Assembly: GCA_035048495.1 (NCBI GenBank)
Contig: CM068547.1
Location: 19,165,913-19,229,912 of the forward strand
Source: Euptelea pleiosperma
Lineage: Eukaryota; Streptophyta; Magnoliopsida; Ranunculales; Eupteleaceae
Length of the DNA: 64,000 bases
Direction: 5' to 3'
Shown here: positions 12,545-22,958 of the stretch, piece by piece
Numbering within the stretch: the stretch's first letter is position 1
Layout: every line of letters starts with the position of its first letter
Notes under the pieces: generated by a model
The model's input: only the letters and a program-made list of their open reading frames with translations
The model's database searches: none
Told to the model about the DNA's origin: nothing
Position numbers and translations under genes: made by a program

Positions 12545-13949
12545 CAATCGGACCTCGTGATTGGACTCAAACTCTTCGATTACTATTGTTTCAACACATT
12601 TGAAGTGTTGAAACAAGATTCGGGACAGTCGAAACAAGTTAGCTCCATCCGTTCGTCAACGTCTCAAATTGGACTTAGTTTGTGTGTTACATTCCGAACC
12701 CTATAACTTGTGACTTTTTCGCAACCGGACCTCGTAATTGGACTCGAACTCTTCCATTACTATTGTTTCAACACATTTGCAGTGTTGGAACAAGATTCGG
12801 GACAGTCGAAACAAGTTAGCTCCATCCGTGCGTCAATGTCTTTAATTGGACTCAGTTTGTGTGTTACATTCCGAAGCCTAAAACTTGTGACTTTTTCGCA
12901 ATCGGACCTCGTAATTGGTCTCAAACTTTACCATTACTATTGTTTCAACACATTTGAAGTGTTAGAACAAGATTCGTGATAGACAAAACAAGTTAGCTCC
13001 ATCCGTACGTCAACGTCTCAAATTGGACTCGGTTTCTGTGTTGCATTCCGAAGCCTATAACTTGTGACTTTTTCGCAACCGGACCTCGTAATTGGACTCA
13101 AACTCTTCCATCACTATTGTTTCAACACATTTGAGGTGTTAGAACAAGATTCGTGATAGTCAAAAAAAGTTAGCTCCATCCGTTCGTCAACGTCTCAAAT
13201 TGGACTCAGTTTGTGTGTTACATTCCGAAGCCTATAACTTGTGACTTTTTCGCAACCGGACCTCATAATTAGACCCAAACTCTTCCATTACTATTGTTTC
13301 AATAGATTTGAAGTGTTGGAACTGTATCTGGGGCAGTCAAAACAACTTACCTCCATCCGTGCGTCAAAGTCTCAAATTGGACTTAGTTTGTGTGTTACGT
13401 TCCTAAGCCTATAACTTGTCACTTTTTCGCAACCGGACCTCGTCATTGGACTCAAACTCTTCCATTACTATTGTTTCAACACATTTGAACTGTTAGAACA
13501 AGATTCGTGATAGTCGAAACAAGTTAGCTCCATCCATGCGTCAACGTCTCAAATTGGACTCAGTTTGTGTGTTATATTCCGAAGCCTATAACTTGTGACT
13601 TTTTCGCAACCGGACCTCATAATTAGACCCAAACTCTTCCATTACTATTGTTTCAATAGATTTGAAGTGTTGGAACAGTATTTGGGACAGTCAAAACAAC
13701 TTACCTCCATCCGTGCGTCGAAGTCTCAAATTGGACTTAGTTTGTGTGTTACGTTCCTAAGCCTATAACTTGTGACTTTTTCGCAATTAGACCTCGTAAT
13801 TTTACTCAAACTCTTCCATTATTATTGTTTCAACCCATTTGAAGTATTGGAACAAGATTCGGGACAGGCAAAACAAGTTAGCTACATTCGTGCGTCAACG
13901 TCTCAAATTGGACACAGTTTGTGTGTTACATTCCGAAGCCAATAACTTG
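12545..13949 (+). repeat. Diverged partial copy of the 16.6-18.15 kb block
   Basis: These monomers match 16618-18160 with offset 4073 at the start (12710 against 16783) and 4250 later (CTGTATCTGGGG at 13322 against CTGTATTTGGGG at 17572), so one monomer differs between the copies. Here the GACACAGTTT at about 13912 continues normally into GTGTGTTAC. In the matching place at 18170 the array jumps out of register. This copy therefore shows the likely state before that junction formed. Confidence 0.75.
12795..12811 (+). other. CENP-B-box-like motif (representative, 7 of 9 core positions)
   Basis: ATTCGGGACAGTCGAAA fits the spacing of the mammalian CENP-B box NTTCGNNNNANNCGGGN at TTCG, the central A and the following CG, but has AA where the last two core G would be. 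The motif is also palindromic at its ends (TTCG and CGAA, seven bases apart). It recurs in all monomers of the GATTCGGG/GTCGAAAC and GATTCGTG/GTCGAAAC types. It is lost in TATTTGGG monomers and weakened where GTCGAAAC has become GTCAAAAC. A 7-of-9 match can arise by chance. Confidence 0.35.
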
Positions 13950-16900
13950 TGACTTTTTCGCAACCGGACCTCGTAATTGGACTCAAACTCTTGTATTACT
14001 ATTGTTTCAACACATTTGATGTGTTGGAACAAGATTCGGGACGGTCAAAACAAGTTAGCTCCATCCGTACGTCAACGTCTCAAATTGGACTCAGTTTCTG
14101 TGTAGCATTCCAAAGCCTATAACTTGTGACTTTTTCGCAACCGGACCTCGTGATTGGACTCAAACTCTTCTATTATTATTGTGTCAACACATTTGAAGTT
14201 TTGAAACAAGATTCGGGACAGTCAAAACAAGTTAGCTCCATCCGTTCGTCAACGTCTAAAATTGGACTCAGTTTGTGTGTTACGTTCCGAACCCTATAAC
14301 TTGTGACTTTTTCGCAACTGGAACTCGTAATTAGACTCGAATTCTTCCATTACTATTGTTTTAACACATTTGAAGTGTTGGAACAAGATTCGGGACAGTC
14401 GAAACAAGATAGCTCCATCCGTTCATCAACGTCTCAAATTGGACTCAGTTTGTGTGTTACATTCCGAACCCTATAACTTGTGACTTTTTTGCAACCGGAC
14501 CTCATAATTAGACTCATACTCTTCCATTACTACTGTTTCAACATATTTGAAGTGTTGGAACAAGATTCGGAACAGTCGAAACAAGTTAGCTCCATCCGTT
14601 CGTCAACGTCTCAAATTTGACTCAATTTCTGTGTTACATTCCGAAGCCTATATAACTTGTGACTTTTTCGCAACCGGACCTCATAATTCGACTCAAACTC
14701 TTCCATTACTATTGTTTCAACAGATTTGAAGTGTTGGAACAAGATTTGGAACAGTCGAAACAAGTTAGCTCCATCCGTTCGTCAACGTCTCAAATTGGAC
14801 TCAGTTTCTGTGTTACATTCCAAAGCCTATAACTTGTGACTTTTTCGCAACCAGACCTCATAATTAGACTCAAACTCTTCCATTACTATTGTTTCAACAG
14901 ATTTGAAGTGTTGGAACAATATTTGGGACAGTCGAAACAAGTTAGCTCCATCCGTACGTCAACGTCTCAAATTGGACATAGTTTCTGTGTTGCATTCCGA
15001 AGCCTATAACTTGTGACTTTTTCGCAACCGGACCTCGTGATTGGACTCAAACTCTTCTATTACTATTGTTTCAACACATTTGAAGTGTTGAAACAAGATT
15101 CGGGACAGTCGAAACAAGTTAGCTCCATCCGTTCGTCAACGTCTCAAATTGGACTTAGTTTGTGTGTTACATTCCGAACCCTATAACTTGTGACTTTTTC
15201 GCAACCGGACCTCGTAATTGGACTCAAACTCTTCCATTACTATTGTTTCAACACATTTGAAGTGTTAGAACAAGATTCGTGATAGTCGAAACAAGTTAGC
15301 TCCATCCGTGCGTCAACGTCTCAAATTGGACTCAGTTTGTGTGTTACATTCCGAACCCTATAACTTGTGACTTTTTCGCAACCGGACCTCATAATTAGAC
15401 CCAAACTCTTCCATTACTATTGTTTCGATAGATTTGAAGTGTTGGAACAGTATTTGGGACAGTCAAAACAACTTACCTCCATCCCTGCGTCAAAGTCTCA
15501 AATTGGACTTAGTTTGTGTGTTACGTTCCTAAGCCTATAACTTGTGACTTTTTCGCAATCAGACCTCGTAATTTTACTCAAACTCTTCCATTATTATTGT
15601 TTGAACCCATTTGAAGTATTGGAACAAGATTCGGGACAGGCAAAACAAGTTAGCTACATTCGTGCGTCAACATCTCAAATTGGACACAGTTTGTGTGTTA
15701 CATTCCGAAGCCAATAACTTGTGACTTTTTCGCAACCGGACCTCGTAATTGGACTCAAACTCTTGTATTCCTATTGTTTCAACACATTCGATGTGTTGGA
15801 AGAAGATTCGGGATGGTCAAAACAAGTTAGCTCCATCCGTACGTCAACGTCTCAAATTGGACTCAGTTTCTGTGTTGCATTCCGAAGCCTATAACTTGTG
15901 ACTTTTTCGCAACCGGACCTCGTGATTGGATTCAAACTCTTCTATTACTATTGTTTCAAAACATTTCAAGTGTTGAAACAAGATTCGGGATAGTTAAAAC
16001 AAGTTAGTTCCATCCGTTCGTCAACGTCTCAAATTGGACTCAGTTTGTGTGTTACGTTCCGAACCCTGTAACTTGTGACTTTTTCGCAATTGGAACTCGT
16101 AATTGGACTCGAATTCTTCCATTAGTATTGTTTCAACACATTTGAAGTGTTGGAACAAGATTCGGGACAGTCGAAACAAGTTAGCTCCATCCGTTCGTCA
16201 ACGTCTCAAATTGGACTCAGTTTGTGTGTTACATTCCGAAGCCTATAACTTGTGTCTTTTTCGAAACCGGACCTCATAATAAGACTCATACTCTTCGATT
16301 ACTATTGTTTCAACATATTTGAAGTGTTGGAACAAGATTCGGAACTGTCGAAACAAGTTAGCTCCATCCGTTCGTTAACGTCTCAAATTGGACTCAGTTT
16401 CTGTGTTACATTCCTTAGCCTATAACTTGTGACTTTTTTGCAACCGGACCTCATAATTAGACTCAAACTCTTCCATTACTATTGTTTCAACAGATTTGAA
16501 GTGTTGGAACAATATTTGGGACAGTCGAAACAAGTTAGCTCCATCCGTACGTCAACGTCTCAAATTGGACTCAGTTTCTGTGTTGCATTCCGAAGCCTAT
16601 AACTTGTGACTTTTTCGCAACCGGACCTCGTGATTGGACTCAAACTCTTCTATTACTATTGTTTCAACACATTTGAAGTGTTCAAACAAGATTCGGGACA
16701 GTCGAAACAAGTTAGCTCCATCCGTTCGTCAACGTCTCAAATTGGACTTAGTTTGTGTGTTACATTCCGAACCTAATAACTTGTGACTTTTTCGCAACCG
16801 GACCTCGTAATTGGACTCAAACTCTTCCATTACTATTGTTTCAACACATTTGAAGTCTTGGAACAAGATTCGGGACAGTCGAAACAAGTTAGCTCCATCC

Positions 16901-18510
16901 GTGCGTCAATGTCTTTAATTGGACTCAGTTTGTGTGTTACATTCCGAAACCTAAAACTTCTGACTTTTTCACAATCGGACCTCGTAATTGGTCTCAAACT
17001 CTTCCATTACTATTGTTTCAAAACATTTGAAGTGTTAGAACAAGATTCATGATAGACAAAACAAGTTAGCTCCATCCGTACGTCAACGTCTCAAATTGGA
17101 CTCGGTTTCTGTGTTGCATTCCGAAGCCTATAACTTGTGACTTTTTCGCAACCGGACCTCGTAATTGGACTCAAACTCTTCCATTACTATTGTTTCAACA
17201 CTTTTGAAGTGTTAGAACAAGATTCGTGATAGACAAAACAAGTTAGCTCCATCCGTATGTCAACGTCTCAAATTGGACTCGGTTTCTGTGTTGCATTCCG
17301 AAGCCTATAACTTGTGACTTTTTCGCAACCGGACCTCGTAATTGGACTCAAACTCTTCCATTACTATTGTTTCAACACATTTGAAGTGTGAGAACAACAT
17401 TCGTGATAGTTAAAAAAAGTTAGCTCCATCCGTTCGTCAACGTCTCAAATTGGACTCAGTTTGTGTGTTACATTCCGAAGCCTATAACTTGTGACTTTTT
17501 CGCAACCGGACCTCATAATTAGACCCAAACTCTTCCATTACTATTGTTTCAATAGATTTGAAGTGTTGGAACTGTATTTGGGGCAGTCAAAACAACTTAC
17601 CTCCATCCGTGCGTCAAAGTCTCAAATTGGACTTAGTTTGTGTGTTACGTTCCTAAGCCTATAACTTGTCACTTTTTCGCAACCGGACCTCTTCATTGGA
17701 CTCAAACTCTTCCATTACTATTGTTTCAACACATTTGAACTGTTAGAACAAGATTCGTGATAGTCGAAACAAGTTAGCTCCATCTGTGCGTCAACGTCTC
17801 AAATTGGACTCAGTTTGTGTGTTATATTCCGAAGCCTATAACTTGTGACTTTTTCGCAACCGGACCTCATAATTAGACCCAAACTCTTCCATTACTATTG
17901 TTTCAATAGATTTGAAGTGTTGGAACAGTATTTGGGACAGTCAAAACAACTTACCTCCATCCGTGCGTCGAAGTCTCAAATTGGACTTAGTTTGTGTGTT
18001 ACGTTCCTAAGCCTATAACTTGTGACTTTTTCGCAATCAGACCTCGTAATTTTACTCAAACTCTTCCATTATTATTGTTTCAACCCATTTGAAGTATTGG
18101 AACAAGATTCGGGACAGGCAAAACAAGTTAGCTACATTCGTGCGTCAACGTCTCAAATTGGACACAGTTTATCCGTTCGTCAACGTCTCAAATTGGACTC
18201 AGTTTGTGTGTTACATTCCGAAGCCTATAACTTGTGACTTTTTCGCAACCGGACCTCATAATTAGACTCATACTCTTCCATTACTATTGTTTCAACAGAT
18301 TTGAAGTATTGGAACAATATTTGGGACAGTCGAAACAAATTAGCTCCATCCGTACGTCATCGTCTCAAATTGGACTCAGTTTCTGTGTTGCATTCCGAAG
18401 CCTATAACTTGTGACTTTTTCGCAACCGGACCTCGTGATTGGACTCAAACTCTTCTATTACTATTGTTTCAACACATTTGAAGTGTTGAAACAAGATTCG
18501 GGACAGTCGA
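13950..18510 (+). repeat. 4.56-kb block A, copy 1
   Basis: It matches 21574-26134 with a constant offset of 7624. Shared rare variants include a 2-bp insertion giving CCTATATAACTT (14649 and 22273), TTTCGATAG (15424 and 23048), GTGTGAGAACAACATTCG (near 17386 and 25010), the CTGTATTTGGGGCAG monomer, and the out-of-register GTTTATCCG junction. The left edge is placed where GAAGCCAATAAC here changes to GTAGCCAATAAC in the other copy. The right edge is placed where GAAATAAG and CCGTTCGTC here change to GAAACAAG and CCGTGCATC. Confidence 0.85.
18022..18233 (+). repeat. 212-bp step: out-of-register junction monomer, copy 1
   Basis: The interval between successive GTGAC points is 212 bp (177 + 35). 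At 18170/18171, GGACACAGTTT is followed by ATCCGTTCG instead of GTGTGTTAC. The 35 bases before the junction and the 35 after it are the same part of the monomer but of different subfamilies (GTGCGTC and GGACACAG against GTTCGTC and GGACTCAG). Exchange between different monomers therefore explains it better than simple slippage. The identical junction occurs in the steps at 25646-25857 and 43752-43963. Confidence 0.9.
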
Positions 18511-20010
18511 AATAAGTTAGCTCCATCCGTTCGTCAACGTCTCAAATTGGACTCAGTTTGTGTGTTACATTCCGAACCCTATAACTTGTGACTTTTTCGC
18601 AACCGGACCTCGTAATTGGACTCAAACTCTTCCATTACTATTGTTTCAACACATTTGAAGTGTTGGAACAAGATTCGGGACAGTCGAAACAAGTTAGCTC
18701 CATCCGTGCGTCAATGTCTTTAATTGGACTGAGTTTGTGTGTTACATTCCGAAGCCTATAACTTGTGACTTTTTCGCAATCGGACCTCGTAATTGGTCTC
18801 AAACTCTTCCATTACTATTGTTTCAACATATTTGAAGTGTTGGAACAAGATTCGGGACAGTCGAAACAAGTTCGCTCCATCCGTGCGTCAATGTCTTAGT
18901 TGTTGTGTTACATTCCGAAGCCTATAACTTGTGACTTTTTCGCAACCGGACCTCCTAACTAGACTCATACTCTTCCATTACTATTGTTTCAACATATTTG
19001 AAGTGTTGGAACAAGATTCGGGACAGTTGAAACAAGTTAGCTCCATCCGTTTGTCAACGACTCAAATTGGACTCAGTTTCTGTGTTACATTCTGAAGCCT
19101 ATAACTTGTGACTTTTTCGTAACCGGACCTCGTAATTGGACTCAAACTCTTCTATTACTATTGTTTCAACGGATTTGAAGTGTTGGAACAAGATTTGGGA
19201 CAGTCGAAACAAGTTAGCTCCATCCGTGCATCAACGTCTCAAATTCGACTCAATTTGTGTGTAACATTCCGAAGCCTATAACTTGTGACTTTTTCGCAAT
19301 CAGACCTCGTAATTTTACTCAAACTCTTCCATTATTATTGTTTCAACACATTTGAAGTATTGGAATAAGATTCGGGACAGGCAAAACAAGTTAGCTCCAT
19401 CCGTGCGTCAACGTCTCAAATTGGACACAGTTTGTGTGTTACATTCCGTAGCCAATAACTTGTGACTTTTTCGCAATCGGACCTCGTAATTGGACTCAAA
19501 CTCTTTTATTACTATTGTTTCAACACATTTGATGTGTTGGAAGAAGATTCGGGACGGTCAAAACAAGTTAGCTCCATCCGTACGTCAACGTCTCAAATTG
19601 GACTCAGTTTCTGTGTTGCATTCCGAACCTATAACTTGTGACTTTTTCGCAACCGGACCTCGTGATTGGACTCAAACTCTTCTATTACTATTGTTTCAAC
19701 ACATTTGAGTGTTGAAACAAGATTCGGGACAGTCAAAACAAGTTAGCTCCATCCGTTCGTCAACGTCTCAAATTGGACTCAGTTTGTGTGATACGTTCCG
19801 AACCCTATTACTTGTGACTTTTTCGCAACTGGAACTCGTAATTAGACTCGAATTCTTCCATTACTATTGATTCAACACATTTGAAGTGTTGGAACAAGCT
19901 TCGGGACAGTCGAAACAAGTTAGCTCCATCCGTTCGTCAACGTCTCAAATTGGACTCAGTTTGTGTGTTACATTCCGAAGCCTATAACTTGTGACTTTTT
20001 CGCAACCGGA
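18254..20010 (+). repeat. Ten-monomer HOR, copy 1 (1757 bp)
   Basis: It begins at CCTCATAATT (18254) and repeats from the same point at 20011. The ten monomers in order carry: CATACTC with GTACGTCATCG; CGTGATTGG with GAAATAAG; CGTAATTGG with TGTCTTTAATTGG; CGCAATCGG with the 11-bp deletion; CCTCCTAACTAG; GATTTGGG with GTGCATC; CGCAATCAG with AATTTTAC; CGCAATCGG with GATGTGTTGG; GAACCCTATTAC; and a final monomer with GGAACTCG and AAGCTTCGGG. The length equals 10 x 177 minus the 11-bp deletion and two 1-bp deletions. One of the latter is CCGAACCTATAAC near 19626. Confidence 0.88.
18765..18930 (+). repeat. 166-bp short monomer (11-bp deletion), first of seven
   Basis: GTCAATGTCTTAGTTGTTG replaces the usual GTCAATGTCTTTAATTGG segment, so the monomer is 166 bp. 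The same deletion occurs at 20522-20687, 27694-27859, 29452-29617, 32450-32615, 34208-34373 and 44318-44483. It always sits one monomer upstream of CCTCCTAACTAG, so all seven descend from one event. Two of them (29452 and 34208) read CTTAGTTTG instead of CTTAGTTGTTG, a sub-lineage shared by the two copies of the 4756-bp unit. These monomers also share GTTCGCTCC in place of GTTAGCTCC. Confidence 0.92.
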
Positions 20011-21218
20011 CCTCATAATTAGACTCATACTCTTCCATTACTATTGTTTCAACAGATTTGAAGTATTGGAACAATATTTGGGACAGTCAAAACAAGTTAG
20101 CTCCATCCGTACGTCATCGTCTCAAATTGGACTCAGTTTCTGTGTTGCATTCCGAAGCCTATAACTTGTGACTTTTTCGCAGCCGGACCTCGTGATTGGA
20201 CTCAAACTCTTCGATTACTATTGTTTCAACACATTTGAAGTGTTGAAACAAGATTCGGGACAGTCGAAATAAGTTAGGTCCATCGGTTCGTCAACGTCTC
20301 AAATTGGACTCAGTTTGTGTGTTACATTCCGAACCCTATAACTTGTGACTTTTTCGCAACCGGACCTCGTAATTGGACTCAAACTCTTCCATTACTATTG
20401 TTTCAACACATTTGAAGTGTTGGAACAAGATTCGGGACAGTCGAAACAAGTTAGCTCCATCCGTGCGTCAATGTCTTTAATTGGACTGAGTTTGTGTGTT
20501 ACATTCCGAAGCCTATAACTTGTGACTTTTTCGCAATCGGACCTCGTAATTGGTCTCAAACTCTTCCATTACTATTGTTTCAACATATTTGAAGTGTTGG
20601 AACAAGATTCGGGACAGTCGAAACAAGTTCGCTCCATCCGTGCGTCAATGTCTTAGTTGTTGTGTTACATTCCGAAGCCTATAACTTGTGACTTTTTCGC
20701 AACCGGACCTCCTAACTAGACTCATACTCTTCCATTACTATTGTTTCAACATATTTGAAGTGTTGGAACAAGATTCGGGACAGTTGAAACAAGTTAGCTC
20801 CATCCGTTTGTCAAGGACTCAAATTGGACTCAGTTTCAGTGTTACATTCTGAAGCCTATAACTTGTGACTTTTTCGCAACCGGACCTCGTAATTGGACTC
20901 AAACTCTACTATTACTATTGTTTCAACAGATTTGAAGTGTTGGAACAAGATTTGGGACAGTCGAAACAAGTTAGCTCCATCCGTGCATCAACGTCTCAAA
21001 TTCGACTCAATTTGTGTGTAACATTCCGAAGCCTATAACTTGTGACTTTTTCGCAATCAGACCTCGTAATTTTACTCAAACTCTTCCATTATTATTGTTT
21101 CAACACATTTGAAGTATTGGAATAAGATTCGGGACAGGCAAAACAAGTTAGCTCCATCCGTCCGTCAACGTCTCAAATTGGACACAGTTTGTGTGTTACA
21201 TTCCGTAGCCAATAACTT
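20011..21218 (+). repeat. Ten-monomer HOR, copy 2 (truncated after about seven monomers)
   Basis: It follows the first copy directly, with the same order through the CCTCCTAACTAG monomer (20708, which is 1757 bp after 18951), the GATTTGGG monomer and the AATTTTAC monomer. At about 21250 the expected GATGTGTTGG monomer is replaced by a second pass of the GATTTGGG plus AATTTTAC dimer. Small differences from copy 1 include CGCAGCCGG near 20180 and GTCAAGGACTC in place of GTCAACGACTC. Confidence 0.85.
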
Positions 21219-21572
21219 GTGACTTTTTCGCAATCGGACCTCGTAATTGGACTCAAACTCTTCTATTACTATTGTTTCAACAGATTTGAAGTGTTGGAAC
21301 AAGATTTGGGACAGTCGAAACAAGTTAGCTCCATCCGTGCATCAACGTCTCAAATTCGACTCAATTTGTGTGTAACATTCCGAAGCCTATAACTTTTGAC
21401 TTTTTCGCAATCAGACCTCGTAATTTTACTCAAACTCTTCCATTATTATTGTTTCAACACATTTGAAGTATTGGAATAAGATTCGGGACAGGCAAAACAA
21501 GTTAGCTCCATCCGTGCGTCAACGTCTCAAATTGGACACAGTTTGTGTGTTACATTCCGTAGCCAATAACTT
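20865..21572 (+). repeat. Local 354-bp dimer duplication
   Basis: There are two consecutive copies of a two-monomer unit (20865-21218 and 21219-21572). The first monomer carries CGTAATTGG or CGGACC, AGATTTG, GATTTGGG, GTGCATCAACG and ATTCGACTCAATTTG. The second carries CGCAATCAG, AATTTTAC, TTATTATTG, GGAATAAG and CCGTAGCC. CGCAATCAG lies at 21052 and 21406, exactly 354 bp apart. Elsewhere in the ten-monomer HOR this pair occurs once per unit. Confidence 0.85.
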
Positions 21573-22839
21573 GTGACTTTTTCGCAACCGGACCTCGTAA
21601 TTGGACTCAAACTCCTGTATTATTATTGTTTCAACACATTTGATGTGTTGGAAGAAGATTCGGGACGGTCAAAACAAGTTAGCTCCATCCGTACGTCAAC
21701 GTCTCAAATTGGACTCAGTTTCTGTGTTGCATTCCAAAGCCTATAACTTGTGACTTTTTCGCAACCGGACCTCGTGATTGGACTCAAACTCTTCTATTAC
21801 TATTGTTTCAACACATTTGAAGTTTTGAAACAAGATTCGGGACAGTCAAAACAAGTTAGCTCCATCCTTTCGTCAACGTCTAAAATTGGACTCAGTTTGT
21901 GTGTTACGTTCCGAACCCTATAACTTGTGACTTTTTCGCAACTGGAACTCGTAATTAGACTCGAATTCTTCCATTACTATTGTTTTAACACATTTGAAGT
22001 GTTGGAACAAGATTCGGGACAGTCGAAACAAGATAGCTCCATCCGTTCATCAACGTCTCAAATTGGACTCAGTTTGTGTGTTACATTCTGAACCCTATAA
22101 CTTGTTACTTTTTTGCAACCGGACCTCATAAATAGACTCATACTCTTCCATTACTACTGTTTCAACATATTTGAAGTGTTGGAACAAGATTCGGAACAGT
22201 CGAAACAAGTTAGCTCCATCCGTTCGTCAACGTCTCAAATTTGACTCAATTTCTGTGTTACATTCCGAAGCCTATATAACTTATGACTTTTTCGCAACCG
22301 GACCTCATAATTCGACTCAAACTCTTCCATTACTATTGTTTCAACAGATTTGAAGTGTTGGAACAAGATTTGGAACAGTCGAAACAAGTTAGCTCCATCT
22401 GTTCGTCAACGTCTCAAATTGGACTCAGTTTCTGTGTTACATTCCAAAGCCTATAACTTGTGACTTTTTCGCAACCAGACCTCATAATTAGACTCAAACT
22501 CTTCCATTACTATTGTTTCAACAGATTTGAAGTGTTGGAACAATATTTGGGACAGTCGAAACAAGTTAGCTCCATCCGTACGTCAACGTCTCAAATTGGA
22601 CATAGTTTCTGTGTTGCATTCCGAAGCCTATAACTTGTGACTTTTTCGCAACCGGACCTCGTGATTGGACTCAAACTCTTCTATTACTATTGTTTCAACA
22701 CATTTGAAGTGTTGAAACATGATTCGGGACAGTCGAAACAAGTTAGCTCCATCCGTTCGTCAACGTCTCAAATTGGACTTAGTTTGTGTGTTACATTCCG
22801 AACCCTATAACTTGTGACTTTTTCGCAACCGGACCTCGT

Positions 22840-22958
22840 AATTGGACTCAAACTCTTCCATTACTATTGTTTCAACACATTTGAAGTGTTAGAACAAGAT
22901 TCGTGATAGTCGAAACAAGTTAGCTCCATCCGTGCGTCAACGTCTCAAATTGGACTCA
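22840..22958 (+). repeat. Internal 11-bp direct repeat within a monomer (representative)
   Basis: AATTGGACTCA occurs twice in the same monomer, at 22840-22850 and 22948-22958, 108 bp apart (69 bp to the next copy in the following monomer). Monomers of the CGTAATTGG type keep both copies. Those with CATAATTAG or AATTTTAC have lost the first. It could be a remnant of an older, shorter repeat unit or could be chance. Confidence 0.5.

Noticed and set aside
18160..18205. Simple 35-bp slippage duplication at 18170
   Set aside because: The two 35-base segments differ at subfamily-specific positions (GTGCGTC and GGACACAG against GTTCGTC and GGACTCAG), so exchange between different monomers explains them better.
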